From PCC-6802 sp943367755 (GTDB lineage: Bacteria > Cyanobacteriota > Cyanobacteriia > Pseudanabaenales > Pseudanabaenaceae), in NCBI GenBank assembly GCA_943367755.1, contig CALRKB020000015.1:1-64000 (forward strand): DNA of 64,000 bases. Direction: 5' to 3'. Below the pieces are notes generated by a model that was not told the origin of the DNA, ran no database searches, and saw only the letters and a list, made by a program, of their open reading frames with translations. The translations under genes and the position numbers were made by a program. Positions 48,244 through 56,288 of this stretch are shown in pieces (positions within the stretch are counted from its first letter, which is position 1; the number at the start of each line of letters is the position of its first letter).

Positions 48244-50124
48244 GTGCAGATCCACAAATCTAAACCCATTTATATCCTGGGTGCTGGCCCAGCGGGTCTT
48301 GCTACAGCATACACGCTTGCTAAACTGAATTACCCCGTCGTTGTTGTCGATCGCGATAGTCAAGTTGGTGGACTGGCCAAAAGTATTAATTACCAGGGGT
48401 TTATTCTTGATTACGGGCCTCATCGGTTTTACACAAAGCTGGCACCAGTTCTCGACTTATGGAATGAAGTACTAGGTGAAGAACAAGTAACGGTGAATCG
48501 GCTGACTCGTATTTACTATGGCCGTAAGTACTTTGGCTATCCACTGCGTGCAAAGGAAATATTAAAAACCCTGGGCTTATTTGAAAGCCTGCATATTATT
48601 ACCTCGTATATTCGCAGTCAATTATTCCCAATTCACAACCCCAAAAACTTTGCAGAATGGGTAACTGCTAAATTTGGCAAACGCTTATTTGCCATTTTTT
48701 TTGAAGCTTATACCGAAAAACTTTGGGGCGCTCCCTGTTCAGAGATTAGTGCAGACTGGGCAGCCCAACGCATTAAAGGTTTATCTCTGGCTAAGGCGAT
48801 TCGGCAAGCTGTCTTTGGTAATAATGGCAAAGTCAAATCTCTGATTGAGCAATTTCAGTTTCCTCGGTTGGGTTCGGGTCAGCTATATGAAAAAATCAAC
48901 GCCTATCTACAGCAGCACAACTATCCAGTACTTCTGAATACTGAGGTAATTAAGCTACATAGTAGTGCCGCAAAGATTACCCAAGTTACTTTAAGAAATC
49001 GCCAGACAGGGGAAGAAACAATCGTTGATTGTGGTGGCGTGATTTCCTCAATTCCCATAACTCATCTGGTCAAACAAATGAGTCCGTCTGCCCCTCCCAA
49101 AGCGATCGCAGCGGCAGAGAGCCTGAAATTTCGCAATACGGTTCTTGTTTATCTGATCGTTGAGGCCACACGGCTTTTCCCTGATAACTGGCTTTATATT
49201 AATGAACCCACCGTGCAGATGGGGCGGGTGACTAATTTCGCGAACTGGTCGCCGAGTATGCTAGCCAACCCAAATCAAACTCCACTTTGCTGTGAATATT
49301 GGTGCAATTTCGATGATTCGACATGGACGAGATCGGAAGAAGAACTGCTGAGACAAGCTGAGCAGGAACTAAAAAAGATCGAATTATTACATGGTGAGAA
49401 AGTTACGGGAGGATTTGTGGTCAAGCTGTCGCGCACTTACCCTGTCTACGCTGGCAACTATGTCGAAGCATTAGCTGATATTCGGTCATATCTCCAGCAA
49501 TTTCAAAATCTGCAACTGGTTGGTCGCTACGGTTCTTTCAAATACAACAATCAAGATCACAGTTTGTTGATGGGAATTCTGGCGGCTGAGAATGTTGTAA
49601 CACCTTGTAAGTATGACCTTTGGGCAATCAACTCTGATGGTGAATATGTTGAGGAGGCAGACGTAAACTCAGAGACAACTTCTGCGAAATTATCCAGGCG
49701 ATCGCGACGGCGGGAAATTGGTTTGCTCGTGCAGCAATTCGTTGGCTACTTATTGACGGGAGGCTTTGCCACTGTTGTTGATTTTTTTGTATTCACAACC
49801 CTGACTAAGTTTGGCGTGTGGTACGTTACTGCCTTGTACATCAGCTACTTGCTGGGATTGACTACAAATTTTTGGTTGACAAGCCGCCTGGTGTTTAGGG
49901 TTTATTGGCAGAATAGGTTATTGCAATACATAATTTTTGCTGTGGTTGCCTCGATTGGCTTAGTTGCGAACTTAAGCTTGTTACAATTTTTTATCAATAT
50001 TTTAGGCTGGCATGCTCCAGTGGCACGTCTGGTCAGCGCTGCTTGCGTGGCGATTCTCAGTTTTGCTGGGCACAAATTATATTCTTTTGCCAAGCATATG
50101 GGGAATCAAATAGATAATGCTTAG
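48244..50124 (+). CDS. UDP-galactopyranose-mutase-like flavoprotein fused to GtrA
   Basis: The 626 residues join two domains. Residues 1-480 are an FAD-dependent amine-oxidoreductase/UGM-like enzyme: ILGAGPAGLATAY (11-23), VVVDRDSQVGGLAKSINY, DYGPHRFYTK and YGSFKYNNQDHSLLMGILAA. Residues about 490-622 are a GtrA-type four-helix membrane domain (FVGYLLTGGFATVVDFFVFT ... FWLTSRLVFR ... FAGHKLYSFAKH). GtrA proteins are thought to flip or handle polyprenyl-phosphate sugars. The fusion suggests sugar-ring isomerisation or redox coupled to lipid-linked sugar transfer. GTG start, divergent from the GT-C gene. Confidence 0.83.
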   Translation: MQIHKSKPIYILGAGPAGLATAYTLAKLNYPVVVVDRDSQVGGLAKSINYQGFILDYGPHRFYTKLAPVLDLWNEVLGEEQVTVNRLTRIYYGRKYFGYPLRAKEILKTLGLFESLHIITSYIRSQLFPIHNPKNFAEWVTAKFGKRLFAIFFEAYTEKLWGAPCSEISADWAAQRIKGLSLAKAIRQAVFGNNGKVKSLIEQFQFPRLGSGQLYEKINAYLQQHNYPVLLNTEVIKLHSSAAKITQVTLRNRQTGEETIVDCGGVISSIPITHLVKQMSPSAPPKAIAAAESLKFRNTVLVYLIVEATRLFPDNWLYINEPTVQMGRVTNFANWSPSMLANPNQTPLCCEYWCNFDDSTWTRSEEELLRQAEQELKKIELLHGEKVTGGFVVKLSRTYPVYAGNYVEALADIRSYLQQFQNLQLVGRYGSFKYNNQDHSLLMGILAAENVVTPCKYDLWAINSDGEYVEEADVNSETTSAKLSRRSRRREIGLLVQQFVGYLLTGGFATVVDFFVFTTLTKFGVWYVTALYISYLLGLTTNFWLTSRLVFRVYWQNRLLQYIIFAVVASIGLVANLSLLQFFINILGWHAPVARLVSAACVAILSFAGHKLYSFAKHMGNQIDNA

Positions 50125-50133
50125 AAGGTTTCT

Positions 50134-50568
50134 TTGGATGCAGGACCACTAGGTCTAATCACAAATCCAAAGCTGTCTCCTGAAAGTATGACTTGTGCCC
50201 AGTGGCTCCAAACTCACATCATATCAGGGAGTCGTACTATCATTCCAGAGATTGCTGACTATGAGGTTCGCCGTGAGTTATTGCGAGCAAATAAGACAAA
50301 AGGTAGTGCTCGTCTAGATGCTTTAGCCAAGTTGGTTGAGTATTTGCCGATTAGAACGGTTGCGATGCGTCAAGCTGCACAACTTTGGGCACAAGCTCGC
50401 CAGCAAGGACGACCGACAGCAGGTGACAAAACAATTGATGGTGATATGATTTTGGTAGCTCAAGCCATGACTCTTGGAGTTCCAGAAGTTGTTATTGCAA
50501 CAACGAATGTGGGGCATCTGTCGAGATTTATCGCTGTGGAGTTGTGGCAAAATGTAGCTCCAAGCTGA
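50134..50568 (+). CDS. PIN-domain (VapC-like) protein
   Basis: The 144-residue protein keeps a PIN-type acidic set: DAGPLGLIT (Asp2), EVRREL (Glu44) and IDGDMILVAQ (Asp102/Asp104). The only in-frame start after the upstream TAG is TTG 50134, which places the first Asp at position 2. It would be an RNase of a toxin-antitoxin system, but no antitoxin frame precedes it, only 9 bp separate it from the mutase-GtrA gene. An orphan or domesticated toxin. Confidence 0.75.
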   Translation: MDAGPLGLITNPKLSPESMTCAQWLQTHIISGSRTIIPEIADYEVRRELLRANKTKGSARLDALAKLVEYLPIRTVAMRQAAQLWAQARQQGRPTAGDKTIDGDMILVAQAMTLGVPEVVIATTNVGHLSRFIAVELWQNVAPS

Positions 50569-50631
50569 TGAATGCTATGGAGGACAAATTATAGAATTGC
50601 GAATAGAAGATTGGACAAAGGCAGAGAATAA

Positions 50632-52680
50632 ATGAAATGTCCCATGTGCGATCGCGATCGCATTCATAAACTTGGCAAAACCTTTAAAGGCAACCTGCGT
50701 TACAAATGCCTTGCCTGCCATGCAGTTTTTACCGATCGCTCAGCAGTAGATCGCTATCCATTACAGGTTAATTTTCTGCATTATCGCGATCGCGGCGATC
50801 GCCCAAAAAACAGAAATAAAGCGATATCTGCAAATGCTCCAGAGCTAAATCGCTCACAACTTTTACGCCAATTTATTACTCCTTTTAAGTTCTCAACTGA
50901 AAAGCCAGTAGTTGTTGAAATCATTATTATTTTTCTACTGTGGCTTGCCAGTGTGGTAATTTCTAGACCGATATTCAATCGCCCTTTAGAAGTGCATCAC
51001 GAATGGCTCACTGCCCACTCTCTTGTTAGCATGAGAGCTTTTGACCAGTGGGGATTTTGGAAATTGCTGGGAGCTTCGGTGCTAACACCAAAGAGTTATG
51101 AATATATCAACTCAGATATAACTGCTTTCAATAGGAACGATGGTGTTTATCTAAGTTATCCCAGCTTTTGGCTGGTTTTACCCTATCTCGCGATCAAGCT
51201 TCTGGAGTCTCTTCACCTAGGGATAGATATTAGTATCAGCAGTTTGCAAACCTATCACTTAGTTGTTAATCGATTAATTTGTGGCATTGTAATTTATTAT
51301 CTTTACCAGGAAATAATTAATATTCTGGCTAAGCCCACGATCGCTCCATACATCAAGAGATTGATTGCTTTGATTGGGCTAGTTGGCTGGATGTTTGCCC
51401 CCCCAGTTTTATACTGGACGCAAAATGTTTACCTTACAGATCAAGCTGTTTTACTACCTGTCTATGCTTTGTTTTTAGTTGCGCTCAAATGTAAATTTGA
51501 CTTCGATCGCTTATCTAGACTTGGTAAATTTTCTCTCTTGGGTCTATCTCTATATGCTACAAGTTGTGATTGGTATGGCTGGGTTAGTGTTGCAATTTTA
51601 GCGGTAATTTGTTTAGCCAGAAACCTATTTTCTTTAACTCAAAGACATATTAGCAAGATCTCTGCTAGCTTGTTTATAGTCAATTATTTCAACTCCATTA
51701 AGTATTTACTATTTGGCACGCTCGCAACTTCATTTATCTTTCTAGCCCAACTTATTTACTATAAAGATGGATTCACTCAAATTGCTAGTATATTTTTGCG
51801 CAGAGTCGGCACAGTCGATGATGGAGGAAAGCAGCTAAATGCTGAGGATATGGTGCGCGGTATACTGGCGCATTGGACAAGTTATTTGCCACAGAGAATA
51901 GAACCAATTTTTGCCGACCTCATTGACAAATCAAAAAGTCTCAATGTAATGGATGTCTTTTTGGTTGCGATCGCGGCAATCTTACTAATATTCGCTCTGT
52001 ACTATTTGTACAAACAAAATCACGATAAACCAATTGTCATCTATACATATGTCTTGATTTTCCTTGTGCCTTTATTGCAAATATATTTGCTCCGACAGCA
52101 TTCATACGTTCATGATTTCTCAGCTTTTAAGATGGGGTTGCCTATTGCGTTTAGCTTTATAGTTTTGCCAATAATTACTTTGAGTCACATCTTATCTATT
52201 CCCTCAGACACTCTTGGCTCAGGCTATCGTCAGTCAGTTACTACGTTCTCAGCATTTGTTGCATCACTTGGACTAGCGATTATTCTTAGCAGTGGAGATA
52301 GGTTGATAGGATTTGCATGGCAAGGCAGTAACTATAATCAGGAACTGGGAGTATTAGTCCAAAAGCATGTAGCTGAAAAAGATTTGCCAGTTTCAGAGGA
52401 TTTATGGGTTGGTTCAATCCCACCTCAACCAGTCTGGTATACAAACAGGTTTATTTACGCGATCAACCAATTAAAAGAGCTAAAAACAAAAGTAGATCCA
52501 GAGATTTTAAAAAGTATGACCCTAGTGTTTTTAGCTTATGCAGATTCACCACTCGAATCGCCTGCGAAATCAAGAGTTAACGCTTTCTGTCAAAGTCAGT
52601 GGGAAGTCCTGGGACAAAAATTATCCGATCGAGAGGTTGTTATATGTAGGAGCGAGGAATTGCGAAAACTGTTAGATTAG
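50632..52680 (+). CDS. Zinc-ribbon-tagged GT-C-like membrane protein 1
   Basis: The 682-residue protein starts with a transposase-type zinc ribbon (MKCPMCDRDRIHKLGKTFKG, RYKCLACH; Cys3, 6, 26, 29), like IS1 InsA. A cytoplasmic motif PLQVNFLHYRDRGDRPK (41-57) follows, then about twelve membrane helices. The first external loop is GT-C-like (NRPLEVHHEWLTAHSLVSMR). No Pfam-type glycosyltransferase signature is obvious beyond this. It is convergent with the second member (44 bp apart). Probably a polyprenol-sugar-dependent transferase; the ribbon may mediate partner or nucleic-acid contact. Confidence 0.7.
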   Translation: MKCPMCDRDRIHKLGKTFKGNLRYKCLACHAVFTDRSAVDRYPLQVNFLHYRDRGDRPKNRNKAISANAPELNRSQLLRQFITPFKFSTEKPVVVEIIIIFLLWLASVVISRPIFNRPLEVHHEWLTAHSLVSMRAFDQWGFWKLLGASVLTPKSYEYINSDITAFNRNDGVYLSYPSFWLVLPYLAIKLLESLHLGIDISISSLQTYHLVVNRLICGIVIYYLYQEIINILAKPTIAPYIKRLIALIGLVGWMFAPPVLYWTQNVYLTDQAVLLPVYALFLVALKCKFDFDRLSRLGKFSLLGLSLYATSCDWYGWVSVAILAVICLARNLFSLTQRHISKISASLFIVNYFNSIKYLLFGTLATSFIFLAQLIYYKDGFTQIASIFLRRVGTVDDGGKQLNAEDMVRGILAHWTSYLPQRIEPIFADLIDKSKSLNVMDVFLVAIAAILLIFALYYLYKQNHDKPIVIYTYVLIFLVPLLQIYLLRQHSYVHDFSAFKMGLPIAFSFIVLPIITLSHILSIPSDTLGSGYRQSVTTFSAFVASLGLAIILSSGDRLIGFAWQGSNYNQELGVLVQKHVAEKDLPVSEDLWVGSIPPQPVWYTNRFIYAINQLKELKTKVDPEILKSMTLVFLAYADSPLESPAKSRVNAFCQSQWEVLGQKLSDREVVICRSEELRKLLD

Positions 52681-52724
52681 TTGGTATCTTTACCACTTCA
52701 AACTATCTAAAAAATAGGCTCGGC

Positions 52725-54197
52725 TTATCCAGCACTAGCTCTCCACATCACAAGTCCCCATATTTGCACTAGAGTACCTAAAATCAAGAAAAATACCCAA
52801 ACTCTCTGAAGTATTTGTTTGTGATTTGATATCAGCATAATGAAGGCAAAGGGTAACCAATCTAAGGTATACCGCATTCCAAATTGAGAGGTTCCATCCC
52901 AAAAATAACAGAGATAGAAACCCATCATGGCAAGGATGGCTCCAAATGAGGCTAGAACGTTGATGTTGCGAAATCGTGACCAAGGTAGTAGTAACAGCGC
53001 AGGGGTGGCTATCCACATACTTAGTCCATAAACACTAGGTCTCCACCAAGGGAACGATGGTATTTGTTCTGGGGGTCTCAGAAAATAGATATTTAAATTT
53101 GTCCAAAAATATTTGGGACTTACTATTTGAAACGAGGATAAAGCTTCTGGAGGTATTCCTTCTAGAATAAATGGTACGTAGCCTGACTCTAAAGGATCGT
53201 CAAATCGGAGAGTGTTGTAAAGCGCAATCATTAAGCAGCATAATACTAAGCATATTGCGAAATTTATAATCCTTCTCCAAGGTAGCTGCCCCTTGTATAA
53301 CATTAGAGCTATAAACGGCAGTGCTAGGATTGTTGTCTGGCGCGTCATAATTGCAAGCCCCAGTCCCAATCCGGTTAACCATCCTCTCTTGGCAGTCAAA
53401 ATATCAATCAGTGCAATCAATATTCCTGTATTTGTGAGGATATGCATGAGCCCCCAGGTACTGCCATCGTTAGCGCTGTAGAAGAAGTGAGGAGTTCCAA
53501 TCGCAAATAAAGCTGAGAAAAAGATGCACCAACCTCGACCTAGCCCTGTAAAAAAGCACATTAGCCACATTAGCCCTACGTTTAGCGAGCCAATTGCAGC
53601 ACAGATAATTGTTTGATTTGTACTCAACCCCCAAATAGCGACCCAGGGTAAAAGCACTATGGCAGGTGCAGGTCCATAACCCATTGCTACCCCTTTCGGG
53701 ATTTTGACGTATTCCATATGCCCCGGTAGTTCGCGAGGGGTAATCAACCCTTGTAGCCAAGCATTAGCTAAGTGGACGTGCCCGTTATATATAGTATTTT
53801 GCCCCCAAGACACACCTTGATAAATCAGCAAAGCAACTGCGATAACTGCTGAAATGATGAAAATGTCTTGAATCTGTAGTTGCCTGTTTGAGGTTTTTAT
53901 TTTCTCTTTTACTTGAGCAGCAAAGGTTCGATTCAGTAATTTTCGGAATGAAGATATAGAGCTAGCTAGTCTCTGCTTGAAGTGAAAATTAGACAGAGAT
54001 AATTTAAGCCCTGACAAATGAAAAATTCTAGGCTTAATGACGCGATCGCGACAAGAATTTAGAAAATTAATTTCAGGGGGACAATAATACTCACTTGATT
54101 CATTTACAAAAGTCTCATGGCAAGCTGTGCAGACATAGCGTCGGCTTTTTCCATATTTGCGAAGTTCATTATGTCCGCACAAAGGGCATATCATCAC
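52725..54197 (-). CDS. Zinc-ribbon-tagged GT-C-like membrane protein 2
   Basis: The 490-residue protein starts MMICPLCGHNELRKYGKSRR with YVCTACHETF (Cys4, 7, 23, 26), then the motif PPEINFLNSCRDRVIKPR (39-56), an arginine/lysine-rich cytoplasmic stretch and about eleven membrane helices. A GT-C-type loop contains YNGHVHLANAWLQGLITPRE and MGYGPAPAIVLLPWVAIWG. It forms a two-gene operon with the third member, 4 bp away. Substrate unknown. Confidence 0.7.
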   Translation of the reverse strand: MMICPLCGHNELRKYGKSRRYVCTACHETFVNESSEYYCPPEINFLNSCRDRVIKPRIFHLSGLKLSLSNFHFKQRLASSISSFRKLLNRTFAAQVKEKIKTSNRQLQIQDIFIISAVIAVALLIYQGVSWGQNTIYNGHVHLANAWLQGLITPRELPGHMEYVKIPKGVAMGYGPAPAIVLLPWVAIWGLSTNQTIICAAIGSLNVGLMWLMCFFTGLGRGWCIFFSALFAIGTPHFFYSANDGSTWGLMHILTNTGILIALIDILTAKRGWLTGLGLGLAIMTRQTTILALPFIALMLYKGQLPWRRIINFAICLVLCCLMIALYNTLRFDDPLESGYVPFILEGIPPEALSSFQIVSPKYFWTNLNIYFLRPPEQIPSFPWWRPSVYGLSMWIATPALLLLPWSRFRNINVLASFGAILAMMGFYLCYFWDGTSQFGMRYTLDWLPFAFIMLISNHKQILQRVWVFFLILGTLVQIWGLVMWRASAG

Positions 54198-54201
54198 GGC
54201 T

Positions 54202-55455
54202 TTACCATCCCAGTTTTACTGCCCAGTAAACTCCCCAGGCATTCACAATTATGCTCAAAGCAATAAGCACCCAAGCTATAACTCTTGGCATTCTCAGCAA
54301 GCCGCTAACCATAGGAATAAAAAGAAAAGGTAAGTAGTCCAACATATAACGATAGCCAAACTGTACCCATCCCGTCGCCGTGTAAATATAGGCTGGTAGC
54401 GAAACCACAAATGCCGCTAATCCCGCCAAAATCTGGAGGGGTTCCATCCACTTAGTTACTAACAACCCAAATAGTGTGGGCGTGGTTAACCAAATATTCA
54501 TGCCTTCAGGTTTAGGTCTCAAGAATGGGAAATTGGGTAAAAACTCAGGCATCTCGGTAAAGATTAGCTTGATATGTTTGGGAATATAAGCCGAATTAAA
54601 GAAACCATATTTTTCTATCTCCGGCGACTGTACAGAAGAGTACCAGTTTTGCAAAAGGTAGCCGGATTCCAGCGGTTTGCCAAACCTTGCCCAGTTAAAC
54701 CAGGATTGGAACATGAATAGGGGAGTAAATCCTAAACAATAGTTCACAAACGATCTGAACCATCGTTCTGGGCGATGCCAAACTAGCCAGCCCACAAAGA
54801 AGATAGAGCCTAGAACCGTTGCTTGGCGGGACAAGAAAGCCAGTCCCATACAAAAGCCAATCAGCCAAAAGCGTTTTTTGCCAAAAAATTCCACCAGGGC
54901 TAAAAGTAAGCCTAGCTCTGCCACGACATGAGCGTAAAACCAAATTGTGCCCAGGATCGCGGCACTGTAGTGAACTGTGCCAAAGCCATAGAGCAAAGTT
55001 AACCCAACTTTAATCGCACCTTTTACTTGCATTCTGCCTAGCAGAACCCAAACTAGGGCAACATCGATCGCGCTGACTAACATGCAAACCCGAATTTGCT
55101 CGGTGGCAACTCCCCAGATTGCGACAAACGGCATCAAAAGAATTGATGGCAAAGGTGGATTGGGTAGATAGACCTTACCCTGCCAATTAATAAAGTCAAC
55201 GTAATATTCTGGTAGGCCCCAAAGATCTAACCTTCCTGCGAGAAAACCCCGTGCCTGATAGACAAAATGCTTATACCAATCTGGATGAACTCGATGTGAA
55301 AAATAGTAAATGGCAAATACCAAAGCCACCCAGATCGAAGTTACAACGATCCCTGACCAATGGGTGGTAAATTTTGAACTTGAGTCATGGGTCAATTCCT
55401 TAACTGAGCGATCGCGAAAATGAATTAAATTAATCTCAGGTAAATGGCGATCCAT
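54202..55455 (-). CDS. GT-C-like membrane protein 3 (no zinc ribbon)
   Basis: The 417-residue protein begins MDRHLPEINLIHFRDRSVKE, which is the same cytoplasmic motif as in the two zinc-ribbon proteins, but the ribbon is absent: an in-frame TAA lies four codons upstream of the ATG. About ten helices follow, with GT-C-like loops (HPDWYKHFVYQARGFLAGRL, then VYLPNPPLPSILLMPF) close to those of member 2 (PEYVDF/NPPLPS versus GYGPAPA). First gene of the minus-strand pair; 25 bp from the divergent membrane-protein gene. Confidence 0.75.
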   Translation of the reverse strand: MDRHLPEINLIHFRDRSVKELTHDSSSKFTTHWSGIVVTSIWVALVFAIYYFSHRVHPDWYKHFVYQARGFLAGRLDLWGLPEYYVDFINWQGKVYLPNPPLPSILLMPFVAIWGVATEQIRVCMLVSAIDVALVWVLLGRMQVKGAIKVGLTLLYGFGTVHYSAAILGTIWFYAHVVAELGLLLALVEFFGKKRFWLIGFCMGLAFLSRQATVLGSIFFVGWLVWHRPERWFRSFVNYCLGFTPLFMFQSWFNWARFGKPLESGYLLQNWYSSVQSPEIEKYGFFNSAYIPKHIKLIFTEMPEFLPNFPFLRPKPEGMNIWLTTPTLFGLLVTKWMEPLQILAGLAAFVVSLPAYIYTATGWVQFGYRYMLDYLPFLFIPMVSGLLRMPRVIAWVLIALSIIVNAWGVYWAVKLGW

Positions 55456-55480
55456 ATTAGTTGTTTAAGGACTTTCTCCT

Positions 55481-56131
55481 ATGTATATCAGAGTCAAAGG
55501 GATTATTCTCAGTGCTTCCCTCTTGATTGGAGCCATAATTCTGATCGCAGGATATGGCTTCCTAGGTGATTTTGCTTATACTGTTTACCGTAGAAACGAC
55601 TTTAGTTTGTTCTCATTATTATTAGGTATAGCTCTAGCAAGTATATGGGCGTTGCCTCAAAACCTGGGTGGGCTCTTAGCAGCGATCGCCACGTTAATAA
55701 TTGCATTTATAAATTTAGGTTGGATACCGGGACTAATTGCCACTGTTGTATGTGCAGTTATATTTTGGCTGGGCTTACAAGATGCTGACTACAGTTTTGC
55801 AAATTACCCCAAAATAAGGTGGTGGGAATGGCTAGCAGTACTTATTAATGTTAGTCTATCTGTAGCTATGACACTAGCTTTCCTCCAAAAGATTTCTAGT
55901 GCTGGTAACTTTGCAGGCTTAGCTCTAGGCAGTTTGGCAGGCATGATTGTGGTTGTCGGGGCACAAATAAAGTCTGCTGAGCTGGCTGCCAAACAAGCTT
56001 TAACCCTCTCTGCTTGCATAGCTCTAACTGGATTTGTCGCAGGCTTTGCCTATGCAGCCTTTACCTATAAGTCTATTCTCTACACCCAAGCTGCATCAAT
56101 ACATCGCCTCTTAACAGTCTGCTTCAGCTAA
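55481..56131 (+). CDS. Hypothetical multipass membrane protein
   Basis: The 216-residue, strongly hydrophobic protein (MYIRVKGIILSASLLIGAII...) has about six membrane helices and the polar loop GLQDADYSFANYPKIRWWEW. I do not recognise a family. It is divergent from the GT-C operon and 157 bp upstream of the hpsA-type gene on the same strand, so a role in the same export/glycan locus is possible. Confidence 0.55.
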   Translation: MYIRVKGIILSASLLIGAIILIAGYGFLGDFAYTVYRRNDFSLFSLLLGIALASIWALPQNLGGLLAAIATLIIAFINLGWIPGLIATVVCAVIFWLGLQDADYSFANYPKIRWWEWLAVLINVSLSVAMTLAFLQKISSAGNFAGLALGSLAGMIVVVGAQIKSAELAAKQALTLSACIALTGFVAGFAYAAFTYKSILYTQAASIHRLLTVCFS

Positions 56132-56288
56132 CTTGAGCTTTGAGCCACAAAGTTGAATTCTTGGCTAATTTATATAGCTCATGAGTTTTGTATGTGTAAT
56201 TTTTTTACTTGTCATGGGTAGTATCTTTGATGGTAAAGTCTAGCCACTTCTTTCGGGCGATCGCATCAGATAAACACGGGAAACACCT

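Noticed and set aside
50770..50830. RDR tripeptide shared by the GT-C proteins as a HIP1 by-product only
   Set aside because: HIP1 does encode RDR in all three, but the conserved PxINxLH residues before it lie outside the octamer, so coincidence alone does not explain the shared motif.
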